Part shown: positions 27,071 through 41,685 of the stretch, piece after piece
Numbering within the stretch: the stretch's first letter is position 1
Layout of the letters: every line of letters starts with the position of its first letter
Source of the DNA: Latrodectus hesperus
Lineage: Eukaryota; Arthropoda; Arachnida; Araneae; Theridiidae
NCBI GenBank assembly: GCA_037975125.1
Contig: CM075853.1
Span: 37,905,113 to 37,969,112, forward strand
Reading direction: 5' to 3'
DNA: 64,000 nt
Program-made: the position numbers and the translations under genes
The notes under the pieces: model-generated
Databases searched by the model: none
Told to the model about the DNA's origin: nothing
The model's input: only the letters and a program-made list of their open reading frames with translations

Positions 27071-28670
27071 AAACTGGGGAAAGAGATTTGGAAAAAAAAA
27101 GAAAATAATAAAGTAAAAAGAAAGCAAAAATAAATGAATTATAATAAAAAGTACGAGGCTCTTTTTTTTTTCTTTCTCGAAACTTTTTTATTTCATTTAT
27201 CCGTGCCACTAGTGTTTCCGATGAAGTTATAAAAAGGTAAGGGACCTTCAACTTATTTAAAAGTAAAAAAATGAATGCATAAGCCAAGTTTCTTGATTTA
27301 CTTATTAATACATTGCTAACACATGATTTCTATTTTTAAAAAAACGTAGAATGGAGAGAAAAGAAAATAGTTTGAAAATTCTGACATAGTTCTATATTTT
27401 AACAGGTTTATAAAGTTATATGATTTTGTCATATTTGTTATTTAGCCGAACTATACTTTATTTTTACTGAAGGGCTTCATTTATTTATTTTATTTTTTAA
27501 TTTCCTGACGTAATTGTTTAAACATTTTGTAACTCGTTTTTAAGAAAAAATTATGCAGTATCTGCAGAAAAAGTGTATACATATAGTTTTAATTTCTGTT
27601 TAAAAATAATGATGTAATATTATTGATATCTAATATTATCACGATAATACAACATTATATAGTAATATTATAATTATAATTAGCTATAGTTATTAAACTA
27701 TTTTAAATATTGACATGATTCAGATAAAAGGTAAATATTTTGCAGCAGCATTATTTTTAATGAATTTAATATTAATACTATATTTATTAACATTTTATAT
27801 TAATCATAATAATTAAGTAATAAAATTTTAAAAATTTTAATTTACCAAATTATTTCGATTTTTAAAAATGTAAGAGATTATTGATCATATTTATAGAATA
27901 TATTTAGTTGATTTATTAATCAAGTTCACTAAAATAAATCTCCTTTTTCTTTGACAGACAACTAATTGTCAGCAAAATGAAAGTATAGTTCTGCTAAATA
28001 ACAAATATATAACACAATTGTATAACTTTATAATACCTGAGACAATTTCGGAATTGGGAACAATTTCAGAATTCTGAAACGATTTCCTTTTTTTTTTTCT
28101 TTCAGTTTTATCATTAAAATTTGTATGATTATATTAAACAATGAAACATAATATTTTTCACATAAAATCAAATTAAAAAATTTAATGAATACTTTTTGAT
28201 TTAAATAAATTTTAAATTATAGATAAGGATTAGAATATTCAAATGACAATAGTGCTAGATATTACCAAAAACTGTTCGTGCCATAAAAAAACAGAGAAAC
28301 TTATATGTTATTTTATGTCATTTTAAGCCTCTAATATATCAAATAATGTGAAATTTTGTTAAAAGGACAGTTCGAATATAAATATGTCACTTTAAGTTAA
28401 ATTTAAAATAACATATTTACTTTTATTATTTTTATTCATATTAAATATTTTATAGATATCATTACTTAGAATTTTACATTTTCAAGAAGGTTCCAGAAGA
28501 ATAACCTACAAATAAGAATTTTAAATTTTTATTGCTTGCTCGGAAGGCAATGAGGTAAAATGTAATTAGTTATTTGAGCTGGAAAATGGACTTTGGTCAC
28601 AAATCGTTATACCCTGTTTTTTTAATCACTTTTTTTCAGTTCCTTTTTTTTTAATCACCGCATTTTTTTC
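27071..28670. other. AT-rich spacer
   Basis: No gene or repeat recognised. Confidence 0.65.
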
Positions 28671-29150
28671 CTCTTGGCTCTAGACGACGCGATTGAATTA
28701 AGCAACGCTCACGGTGACAGAGTTTTCAAAAGCCGAATAATGAATGGAGAGTAAAGTTGAGTAAAGTTGGAAAGAAAGAAAAAAAAATGAACATAAATTA
28801 AATAAAAAAGAATGAAAGATAAAGAATAGAAATACCTCGGGGATACGGTTATAGTGAAAAAAGGTCATAAAAAATGTAACTATGTCGTCAAAATGTACCC
28901 AACACCACTTAGTGTGCCTTGGGATCCAATAAAGCAACAAAACAGTAAGGGTTCGATTAAAGACCGATATATCCGCCATTTTTAACGTGTTCGTAGTAAT
29001 TCAATTAATGCTTTTCGTTTCGGGCCGTGATTTTTTTCCCCTAACCTCGGAAAGCTTTTTAATTTTATTTTATCCATATCTTTTCTCTTTCCCTCGGTGG
29101 CAACGTGATCGCATATTCGAATTAGATTTCTGAATTACAATTTTCTGGAT
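28671..29150. promoter_or_regulatory. GC-raised island
   Basis: CpG words (GACGACGCG at 28683, CGGGCCGTG at about 29022) and the homeodomain-type run TAATTCAATTAATG near 28997. The minus frame 28698-28979 is rich in Phe and Leu but has no recognisable family signature. Compositional evidence only. Confidence 0.25.
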
Positions 29151-30297
29151 TGTTCTTTTCGTTCTTTTTTTTTTTTATAAAATTTTTCTTCTCGTGAGTT
29201 CGTGTTAATTTTCTTGTTTCCCTCAATTTACTTTTTTTTTCATTATTTTTATTTGAATAACTGCTTTTCATTTTAACATATTAGAAAAATAAATGCAAGT
29301 TTTTTTTTTTTTAAAAAATGAACATTCGAAATCGATGATTATTTATAAGGAAATCGGTGGCATCGAAGTTTGGTAGAAAGTAAAAAGAAAAAAAAACGAG
29401 GATATATAATAGAAGATTGGCTTTTATTATTTTTATAGGTTGGAGTAGTGGAATGCAACTTGTTAGGGGGGGATTTTAGCTCCTCGTCATCGCGATTAAA
29501 GCAAAAATATTTTTCTTCCTTACAGTGAGCGGAAAAAAAATTTTTCTCCCTAAAAGTAATTAAGATTTTCAAGCGTGATAGGGACTATATTACCTTCTTT
29601 TCAAAAAGCTGCACTACATAGATTGAGGAGGATAATGTGTTTCTAAGGGGATAAAATTAATGGATTATCTTTCTTCTTTAGTAATAACGTAATTCAAAAA
29701 GATTGCAAAAATTTTAGTTGCTTCTTCAAGCAAACGAGCGCAGCAGATTATGGATAATAAATATTCTAACAATGCTTTGGAAATTAGCAAAAAAATTAAT
29801 TAGTAATTAAATTTTTGTCCTGCAGGGGGAAGGAGAATTATAAGATAAAGTTAACTAGAGGAAAGTGCTTAATCCCAATAATGACTTAACTCAATGAAAT
29901 TTCTATCATCTAAATAGAAGAACATAAGCAATTGCTCATAAAAACTGATTTTATTCAAGTTTTTGTAAGCTCGTATTACACATTAGAAAACGTTCTTAAT
30001 CTTCCTTAAAATTCCTGTTCTGGGAAACATTGTGTTCAGAAATATAAATTTTTTCAATCAATGACATATAATGTAGAGTTTTTTCTTTGTATTCTAAGAC
30101 AGAATCAGCTATACGTTTTTAATACCTATTGTGTTTACTGCTTTTTATCCATTGAGTCGAGTTAATGGACCAGTTAATAAAAAGATAAAACTATTGTTAA
30201 CTGCATAAAAATGAATAACTTCATTGGAATAAATAACAAATTATCATTAATAAATACGTTAATAATAAAAAATGTTTTTGTAAAACATTACCAGAGC
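29151..30297. other. AT-rich spacer with homopolymer T runs
   Basis: Several T9-T12 runs. A G7 run occurs near 29466. No gene recognised. Confidence 0.6.
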
Positions 30298-30716
<419 letters not shown>

Positions 30717-32280
30717 TGGTTATCAACCTTTCTTCCTTTTTTTATAATGAAATGACCGCGGTATTTGAAATATCCATTCCGAAAATATTAAAGGCTTTAA
30801 AATTTAATGAAATCTTTCTTTAACATGACGGCTTTATACCAAGAATAGTAAACAGTTTAGATTTAAAAAATATATATATTTCAAAAGAAAAGCTTGTTGT
30901 TCATTTAAATTTAAAAAAACTATTGTACAGGTTTTTAAGTGTATTCTCATTACCTATTAATTATATAGTACTATATTATTCTCCTGTTAATATATTTTAC
31001 TTTGCTTATTGTTAAATTTTCTTTTTGCTTATTGTTAAATCTATAGTTTATGCTTCTTTTACAAGTGTAGACTGTACAAAAAATAGTTACTATAGCCTAT
31101 CACCATCAGGAATTCGAATAGATTTTACTCCAGAATATTTTATTTTTATAAAATTTAAAAATAGAGACTTTTAAGAAAACATAAGAGTAAGAATTTACTA
31201 TTTAGAATTTTCTTTTCAACGGCAACAATGATTCATTATCTATTTTTAAAATATATTCATTACATATCAGTTTCAAATATGAGAGTCTTCATAAGTCTAA
31301 AAAAATAATTTCACAACAAAATTAGTTAAATTGAAATGAAATAATTGTTTACAAAATTAGTATAAAATATGATCCTTTTTGGGAATCCTGAAAAGCATTT
31401 TCATCCCAACTCAAATTGAACATTAAAATGTTAAAACAACATAACTAAAACTAAGTAAATGAAGATCCAAATTTAAAAATACAATATTTAGGCATTTCTA
31501 TATTAATAATATAGAGTAAATCTCAAGTATTTTATACAATTTTGCACAGTTTAACTTTAGATGATAGCTTATTATACTTTTCAATTTTTTTTCAAATTTT
31601 GTATTTTGAAAATTTCCTAAATCCTTCTTAAAAACGTATATTCCTGAAATATTACATAAGTAATATTAAATATTTACACACATAAGCAAGTTTTATCATC
31701 ATATATAAATCAAATCTCAATGATACTTGAGTTTTTGTAGACAAATTAAAAAGAACTTCCTTCTCAAAAGAAATGGGAAACTTTCTAAATTGTTAATGTA
31801 TTATTTAAAGCAAGAGAAATAATAATAAATAGAGAAATCAAATTGTTTATTACAAAAGATATCTGATCATTTTATTTTATCTTTTAGAAGAGTTAAATTG
31901 TTTTTTCTAAAATGAGAGATTTCTCGCTATCTGAGATAATCACTTAAATATTAGTTTAGTATCTTTTACATATAAACTTGTAAAAAGCATTACTTCTAAA
32001 TACCAAAAATAAATCTGTATAAAAATTTTAAGATTCTGTGGTCCAGCACTTTATGATCTTCACTTGACATCTTAGCAATATTTATTATAATACTCTATGT
32101 CCATATTACTTGCTTCGTTTACTTCTTAATTTTAGCAATATATGTTTTATTTTCGATACATTTCCATTATCGTTCTATTATACAATGTAAAGTTGAAACT
32201 TTAATGCGTTTAATTATTTAACTATGATAATACTTTTCTAATCTTTCATCGAAAAAACTTTCTTCACAATGAAAAACAAA
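30717..32280. other. AT-rich spacer
   Basis: No gene or repeat recognised. Confidence 0.65.
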
Positions 32281-32760
32281 AGAATAAAATAATGATCCGA
32301 GGCAAATCGTTTGGATATCATTCCAACCACTGCAATTAACGTAATGGGTTCAAGCAGTCGATACGCTAGATAAGCAAGCAGCTAAGTTAATTTTCAGTAC
32401 ATCAAAACGCCATTAGACGAAAGAAGGCGAACGCAATAGAAATCAAAAGTATAAGCTAAATGAAAGGAAAGTACCAGTCATATTTCAAGTGATAGAGCAC
32501 GAGACTTAAAAGAGAGTTTGAAACGATTTATGCGGGAACATTAGAACACACTTTCTTTAATCGCTGAAACTTCTACGAGATGGAAAAAGCGGTTGTTTTA
32601 CTGAATTACCAGCGTAAAAAGAAAGAAAAAAAATTCTAACCACTCTTTCTGAAGTATAACTATTAAGCTGGAAACTTTTAACAGTTGTAAAGGGATTGAC
32701 TGGGGAAGTGCTTTTAAGAATCAAAGTGGCCTACGAAATTTTTGGAAGGGATGTTATTTT
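32281..32760. promoter_or_regulatory. Mixed-composition island
   Basis: Less AT-rich than its flanks, with scattered CpGs and two AATTAACG/AATTAC-type cores. No open frame over 60 codons. It may be a conserved non-coding element; low confidence. Confidence 0.2.
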
Positions 32761-34032
32761 ATGCTGAGAAACAAAGAAAAAGAAGGAACCAATTATATAA
32801 AAAAGCATTTTTTTAAATAATGGGTTCTAGAATTTTCTTTTTTATGATTAACGCCTTTGAGTTATAAAATTAGATATTAAAAAAAATTAAACAAAAAAAT
32901 ATGTTGGAAAAATTCAGTGGAAAATATTTTGGATTATTTTTAATTACCAATCATAATTCAATAACAGTATTTCGTTAGATTTAATAAATGTAAGACTATA
33001 ACCACAAAATAACGTCTAACAATTTCAGCAAATTATTTTAAATTTTTGGACAAAGTTAAATTAATCTTAAAATTAAATTCATCATTAATACATCATGATA
33101 TTTAAAAGATATATTTTAATATTTATCAACTTGTTCACACACAAACAAATTTCTTTGAATGGACATTATTTCTTGATTTTTAAATTGATGTCATTGCTAT
33201 CATAATCTTTTTTCAGTTACTTTCTCACACACTCACACACATACACATATGTATGTATGTATAAAGAGTTTTCACATTAAAACTTCACTGTATTTATTTT
33301 ATTTTTGAAAATTTTCTGCAATACTTCGTTTTTATTTTTGTAAGAAACATTAGTTAAAATAAAGTTTAAAAGTTTTTGCGTCTTAATGAGATAATATTTT
33401 GCAGTTACAATTATTAAATATAGTTACGAAATTAACTCGAACAATAAAAATATTTCAGAAACGAAAATAAGTTAATGTTAAAAATGTAATACTAATCTAT
33501 AAAATTTAATTTAATTCTTTCTAAATTTTAATATATAAAAGCTAGGAATTGCAGCTTAAATTAGTAATAAAAGATATATTTAAGATTTTATCCTGCAATT
33601 AAATACACTGCTCACAGAAATAAAATTGTAATTCTAAATAAAAAAGATTAAAAAAGTTTTGCAATTTTTTTTAATTGATGATAAAAGATCAAAAAGATGA
33701 AATCTGCCAACGTTTATTAGGAATAAGCGGCTTATGAATCTAAAAACTGTGTGATTGCAATTTCAATGAGCTCTTAAGAATTTAGAAATTTGATAATTCT
33801 TGTGATTTGATGAAGTACTGACTCGTGTTCTTCAATGAGAAATATATTTTTATTAAGGCAAATAAATGACAAACTCTTTGAGAAAAGAAGCTTTAGAGTA
33901 CCGTCATTATACGCGTTTTGGTTTAGAATACATCATTATATATCATTGCGAATTCCAGAAATTAACCGAATGACAACGAATTCAAATGACAGTAAAAAAT
34001 AGTTGGAAGAAAAAAGATATTAAAGGATTAGA
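32761..34032. other. AT-rich spacer with a small CA/GTAT microsatellite
   Basis: CACACACTCACACACATACACATATGTATGTATG lies at about 33227-33262 (CA-rich then GTAT-rich). Otherwise nothing recognised. Confidence 0.65.
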
Positions 34033-34351
34033 AGAATGTTATGAGGGATATTTACTGATATTTGAGTTAATTTCAATTCCACGCTTCAAACTCAGGACTT
34101 AGCAATAACCCCAATAACCACATGGGTGTAATGGTCTGGAGAAAATTTCTTCTCCCTTCAGATCAATGTCAAAGTTGAGGATCCTCTGGTGGTGCCATCT
34201 GTTGGATAAATTTAGAGTGAAGTCGTAATTTCACCTTCGTGGTGTACCACTTAAACAAAAGACGCACCCTACTGACTTAAATTCGCATACCCAACGGCAT
34301 AGAGAGCTTGGCTTGTCCAAATGTTATAAGTAACAACAAGAACAGAATGTT
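34033..34351 (+). mobile_element. SINE with the ACA-ended tail
   Basis: The candidate duplication AGAATGTT is at 34033-34040 and 34344-34351; the body is 34041-34343 (about 303 bp). The last 140 bp align closely with the SINE tails ending at 15327 and (minus) starting at 12204: GAAGTCGTAATTTCACCTTC, then AAAGACGCACC, TAAATTCGCATA, GGCTTGTCCAA, ending in ACAACAAGAACA. The head is diverged and I cannot point to A and B boxes, so it is an older copy or a different head. Confidence 0.8.
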
Positions 34352-35588
<1,237 letters not shown>

Positions 35589-37870
35589 TTTTTCGAAGAT
35601 TTTGATCTCTGATTCTCAGATGTTTTCGAAATTCAAGAGATTTAGCCACCTTTTTCGATAAATATTAGTTTTAATTCTATATTTCAGAGAAAACGTTAAT
35701 GGAAATTAGTATTTTTAATAATATTTCTTTTAAGGGAGTAGAGATAATGATTTAGATATGCGTTTAGGCTTCTTTTGTGCGATATATAATTATCAAGAAT
35801 TTATTAGAATTGAAAATGAACAGTGGGGAATTTCTCATGAAAATCTTGAGTTAGCTTTCCAATTTCCACGAATCCATAACTCTTTCATTCAAATCAAAAA
35901 AGATAAATACAGACAAACCACTGCGAAACGTGTATAATTCGCTAATGTCTCATCTTTAATTACAGGAAAAAAACTAAATACTTCATAGAAAATAACAGGA
36001 GTTAATACTTTAGCAGTCCTATTTCGTCATTGGAGAATTAGATGTGCAACTAGTGTTTTACATTAACAAACGTCGACTTTGAGTTTTAGTTCCGAGAAAA
36101 CAATTTTCTTCTTTATAGTTGACATTTCGAGTAATAACAACACTTTAAATGATTTAGACAAAGTGAAAAGCATGAACTGTCTTACCAAAAAGAGGATTTT
36201 ACGTCAACTAAAAATATGTGATGAGTCTTATATATTTTTGTCGTCAACTTAAATTAAGAGGAAAACTTAAAAGCTTTCTGAATTTCACTTTCTAAGTGCT
36301 TTACAGTAAAAAAAAAAAAAAAATCGGCAACGTATTTCCTTTAATCTTTACAACTGAGACTTAAGTAATTTAAGAATAATTCTTAAAAATATATTTCTAA
36401 GTTCTTCCGACAATTTTTCTATAAGATATAATGCGCTTAGAAAGCTGAAATAATGGAAAGGAGTTCATATAATACTCAATTACCAAATTTTTTTAAATAG
36501 CTGTTTCGAAAGCAATGACTTTGTAGAAATCGGAATTATTTAAAACAAGCATTTTCATTAAAAGTCGTTTGAGATACGAATTTGATTATTTAAAGTTCTA
36601 GTAATCATATAAAACTTAACACAGTATTACATTATGTGCTAATCACTACATTCTTTAGATAAGATTATTCTTTAGTATATTTGTATGCGATGTAAGGCAT
36701 TATAAGATGCTCTATTACTCTAAAAAAGTACATTTGAATAATTGAAACAGACAATATTAAATATGAAAATATTCAGCCATTATAATGCAAATTTACATGT
36801 ATTACATTACAATTCTTGAGTTTAAAAGTAAAAAGGATATTTTTAGTTTAATCTCATCACATTATAGATTTAAACTATTTGCAGGAATTATTTTGGTAAA
36901 TAGTATCTTAAAAACTTAGAAATAGGGGAAATGTTCCCTCTTAGAAAACTAGAATCAGTTTTGTCACGTGAGATTTTGTATTTTTTGAAGATGTATGTAC
37001 CCCTTTCCCCTGTCCATCAACTCAGACCGTTTCTGAAGCAAAGTCTGCATTATCTGCTATGTGCGTGTAATACCATCATTGGTACTGTTTGCCATAAGTT
37101 GGGAACAAATGGTACGACTGATGGTTACTTATTGTTTACTGTTACTAAGAGTTCTTAAGACGTTATCCCATAACTAATAATGCATTCTACTGTGATTCTC
37201 TATAAAAAGTTATGATTTAAGTTTTCGTCTTTGGTGAAATATGATTGTATTATTTTAATATAACATTAGTTTTTCAATATGCTTAAATGGAAAATGCGCT
37301 TAGTTCGTACTAGTTAATAAATATAATTTAATATCTTTATTATACAAGATTAATAAATTATGAAATGGATTCGAAATCTGAGCTGAAATCTATAAAACTT
37401 CTAAGAGTACAACGCAATTTATTAGAATATAAAAGGGGTAAAACTAAATGCATTTAAAGTGCATGCGTAGTGAATTTTGAAATCAGACTCATTTACAAGT
37501 GAAAACAATTGTATGTATGTTTAATTATATTTAAATATGCTGTAGTACTCATCTAATTAAGAAATAATTCGCTTAGATGAAGATAGATGAATCATTCTTG
37601 ATGAAGCCATAGAGCGCTATGTTGACATTAAATATAGTAATCTTTTAGTTTTAACTACTAGTTTTTTATTGAAATAGCAGTGTAAAATTTTAGTAAAATA
37701 GTCTCAAGCTGATCAGTTGTTAAACATTTAAAAAATTAAGTGAGAAAATTCTCTGCTTTATAATTTTCAATATTTAAATCACCTTAAGCCGTAATATAAA
37801 TGTACTGGTCAACAGTTAATAAATACGACAATATTTCAATTAAGCTATTTTTTTAAATTTATTTTTAACA
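35589..37870. other. AT-rich spacer
   Basis: Includes an A17 run at about 36307. The plus frame 36931-37158 (75 codons) shows no domain. No gene recognised. Confidence 0.6.
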
Positions 37871-38150
37871 ACTGCATTCACTGGGTGACTAACCCTTCGC
37901 CACAACAAGGCTGCAAACTGCTATTCATTTATCGTTATCTGGTGGACACCTGTGAACCATGTCACAAGGGGAGTTACATTACCCACATGATACCACCACA
38001 AATCCGTTTATGGGGTTGACCATTATCATTCATCATCTCAGCAAACAGAGAAATACTGAGACAAAGAAACATCCATACCCTAAGTGGGGTTCGAACACGA
38101 GACCAACAGCCTAGGAGTCAGGAACGCTAACCACTTAGCCACCAGCCGGT
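37871..38150 (-). mobile_element. tRNA-derived SINE, minus strand
   Basis: On the minus strand it begins GGCTGGTGGCTAAGTGGTTA: an A box lies at 38140-38125 and a B-box-like TGTTCGAACCC at 38097-38087. GTATGGATG follows at the same spacing as in the other heads. The body continues to about 37871 where it becomes T/A-rich. The anticodon region is degenerate, so this is not a working tRNA gene. No clear duplication; a short TTATTT word on each side is too weak to count. Confidence 0.75.
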
Positions 38151-39120
38151 TATTTACTTAAACATAATACTATGATTTATATATAATTTTAATATTAAAT
38201 TAACAAACACTTTTCCATGTGATCGAAGTCAACTGTAAACATTGGTCACAACTTTTTGGATAACTTCATAACTGAATCTATCGTGAAACATTTTCAACAA
38301 ATACAACGCTTTGTCTTCAAAGGAGAATTTTGTTGTGGGCTTAATATTTCATGGAAGAAAACTGGAAAAACTCTTAAAATGCATGCATAAATGCTCTGAA
38401 AAAAACACACAAACAGGAGGCAAAAGCACATCCGCACATAGCAGACATCCAAATCTATTGTAGTTGAACAATGACTAAAATTGAAGTTCTTATGCGTTAG
38501 GAACTCTAGCGTAGAATGTCTCCTCTCCATAACGAGCTATGTGAACATCCTCTCCATATATTTTGATACCGCCCAATGGGCAGTTTAACATTTGAAAGCT
38601 GTTGTAAGTCTTTTTAAGTATCCATAGTGTTTTTACATCTAAAATAATCTTTAATAAACAGTAGTCCAGTTTCATGTCACGAAGTAAGGATTACAGGACA
38701 CTCTCGAGCACTCACTCTACATATATCCATACAGAATTCAGAAGCATAATACCCAAATATCGTTGTTAACGCTTCTATAACAATCGTGATCATTCCACTA
38801 GATTGTAAATAGCTTCGTATCAAAACAAAGGTAAAAAAATATCATAAATTGAATTTAGAATGACTTACTATTCAAGTAAAATTTTAATACAACTTATTAA
38901 ATGCAGCTAGTTTGTATGACAAATATTTCTTAAATCTATAATTTTTCCTTCTATTAATTAATAAAAAATTACATCACTTACTTTCATTTAGGGTTTTCTA
39001 TTTTTAGATTATCTAGATAATAACTTTTGAAAACAACTTTATTTGCGTCATAGAGATTCATCTTGACTAAATTTTACATTTCTTTTTGGTGAATATAAAT
39101 TGTGTTTAGGTTTGCAAACC
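38151..39120. other. Mixed AT-rich spacer
   Basis: Two overlapping minus frames (38294-38530, 38490-38675) are in moderately balanced sequence but show no known domain. Nothing else recognised. Confidence 0.55.
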
Positions 39121-39670
39121 AATGAGACTGTATGTTAACTGATACCACTGTTCTCCTCTCTGTTCTCCGATCTTCAATGAATGCTTCGTTCTCCAAACGG
39201 TTATACCCCTATAAAAACAACCCATTCACCAACCAGCGTATGCCTTGGTCTTAAAAGAACAGATTACTGCGGGCCATTTGAAGAAACCGACACTTAGGTC
39301 CTGGTCAGCCGACCATTTGATACCAAGTCATTAGCGGTTTCTCCCTCATCGGCTGAAAATACCCTTCCTTTTCCTCCCCCCTTCCATCACTCTGTTCTCT
39401 TTCTTTTCCACCCCGAAGAAAGAACTGTTCGGATAGCACATCTTATTAGTTGCACGTGAAGAAAGAAGCGCAGGAGCGAAAAGTGATGAGAAGTCTTAGA
39501 AGGTGATTGCGTTCTCCTCTCCCCCATATTCGGCCATGTGATTGGAGCTCAGGTATGCTGCTAAACTGTCTAGGGGGAGAGAGGAATCAGACCACCCTTT
39601 AGGATTGGCAATCAAAAGCGTGGTGGTGATTTGGCAATGGTCGTTGTAAAGTTACTAAGTACGTGTCAAG
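39121..39670. promoter_or_regulatory. GC-raised island, pyrimidine-rich then mixed
   Basis: About 550 bp with long C/T-rich stretches (39360-39420) and CpGs, without an open frame over 60 codons. Composition resembles the other islands. Possibly a conserved non-coding or promoter element. Confidence 0.3.
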
Positions 39671-41533
39671 CAGGGAAAATGACTTTCATGACTGTAAGAT
39701 CGAGGCATAATGTATAAAATCTAGAGAAAAGTAAAATATTAAAATGGCGAAACAATAACACTTAGATTTTAGAATGACTCAAAATATATGATGCATATGA
39801 GAACATTTTACGCCTAAAAACAGCTTAAAGTGGAAATTTCATTCTTTTTTACTGCAGTTCTGAAATTACCTACGAAGTAGCAAAGATATATTACACACAA
39901 CCGATGTAAGTTAACTCTATACAGTGAATTTACTCTTTACAGTTTTTTCGTATGCTTCTTTAAATCATGCTAACAGCAGAATTTAAACTGCAAATCTCAT
40001 CATACGGGAACTGCATTTGTGGAACAGAGAAATTTGCAGTTCATGTTTATATGAAGAATCTGAATTTGTTGTTAGGTAAAAAAGTATGGATGTTTGATGG
40101 TATTGTATTCTTTCCGACTTTATCAAAATTCTTTCTGACAATAACTTTTAAAACTACCCCTAATAATATATTATGCTACACTAATATGACGTTAAGAAAC
40201 CATGAAGAACTCATGAGATAAAAAAAGATTAAATGTAAATGGAAAATTTATGTTAATATATTTTCGCAGTAATTTTTATTTATTTTTTTTAAAATAAAAC
40301 TTCATCAGAATTCGATGATACAAAAATACTTGTTATGTTATGAACATGAGATAAGTGTCTCTCTCATATTCTTTTATACAAAAATATTTCCTTTTCTATA
40401 TCAACTACGAAGGATGTAAGAAGTAATCTGTTATTTTCGAAGCATAACCTCCAGATCTTTTCATTGCTTTATTAAAATAGTCTATAGGCTATTTTTAGAA
40501 GGTTATTTTTATCCTAGTAAACTATACTCAGAAAGCAAAATGAACAAGCATTTTATTTATACAGAGATATAGTGCTTATCAATTGGTTGCATGTAAATCT
40601 CTTAAAATATAAACAATATAACCAGATGCTTGCATTTAGAAAAGATATAGAAAATGTGGTTACCAGTGTTACAGTCGATTACTCTTTACAAACCAGAAGG
40701 TCAGTGCTACATGGGCAATATATGACCACACATAAATCTATTGAAAGATAATGTCACGCAGTCTTCGAATATATAGTATAAGCACTGACCTCAAAAAGTT
40801 AGTATAATAAGAATAAAAATACTATTTACATTTTCTCATGTGTACAAACAAGAAGATATCGGGATATATGAGCAATAACATCAAATACTATTATTCTGTC
40901 TGTTTAATCAGCAAGACAATGATGAACTTTACTTGGAAGCATTTCTTCCCTTAGTATTAGAGTACAAAAATATGGCTATATTTATGCTGTCCTCATTTAA
41001 AATAACCCTGTAGCACTATTTCTATGCCCATTGTTGTTGTCCATTGTATCATTGCAGGCACTGGTGTTACTACCGTGTTAAAGGAAAAAGAAGCGAAATT
41101 CTATCTATTGACTGTCCAGGATTTTGCAGATCTCATAAGATTATCCTACATGCACTTATGTGCAAGAATTTGCTAAATTTCTTATTAAAGATAAGATTGA
41201 TACATATGAAATATTTCAAGAGTGGCATGTCTAATATCTTGAGAATTAATGGTCGAGGTCTTTGAATCATACATGTAATCCATGGAGATCTCATGACATC
41301 TTTGATATATACTTGGCAGTCTGAGAACCCTGATCACCATAAAGCAATAAAGCATCTGCAGTTCAATATTTTTGATACGCCGTAGATAAATTTTCAAATC
41401 ACGTTGATTATACAGAATATCTTATTCTTACAGAGAATAGTATGAAACTTATACTAATAAGTGGTGATAGAATCCCAAATGAGAAAGCATTGAAAGTTTT
41501 CCTTTTAACACTCAAAATACAATTTTAAGCTCT
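39671..41533. other. AT-rich spacer, slightly less so after 40.9 kb
   Basis: Short frames at 39967-40221, 41044-41265 (plus) and 41185-41397 (minus) have no family resemblance that I can see. No repeat recognised. Confidence 0.5.
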
Positions 41534-41685
41534 GAGTTGGGCTCTACCAGTTAGGTAGAAGCAGTCATGCGGAATCTCCGTGATTTTGAGGCAAGGACCA
41601 AGCTTGAAGATCCCCAATACTTGGCCTTTTACTCCCAGAAGTATCATTTCCCTTGGAGGACATTGCGACCACGCACCGTTTTAAC
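41534..41685. repeat. Unidentified dispersed repeat, copy A
   Basis: This 150-bp block matches 61344-61488 in the same orientation: shared words include TAGAAGCAGT, ATACTTGGCC, TATCATTTC and CTTGGAGGACATTG at similar spacing. Similarity is clear but gapped. It is not part of the SINE, mariner or non-LTR relics. The strand of origin and the boundaries are unknown. Confidence 0.7.

Noticed and set aside
38087..38150. Possible tRNA gene on the minus strand
   Set aside because: A and B boxes are present but the cloverleaf does not close and the SINE-type ATGGATG linker follows directly.
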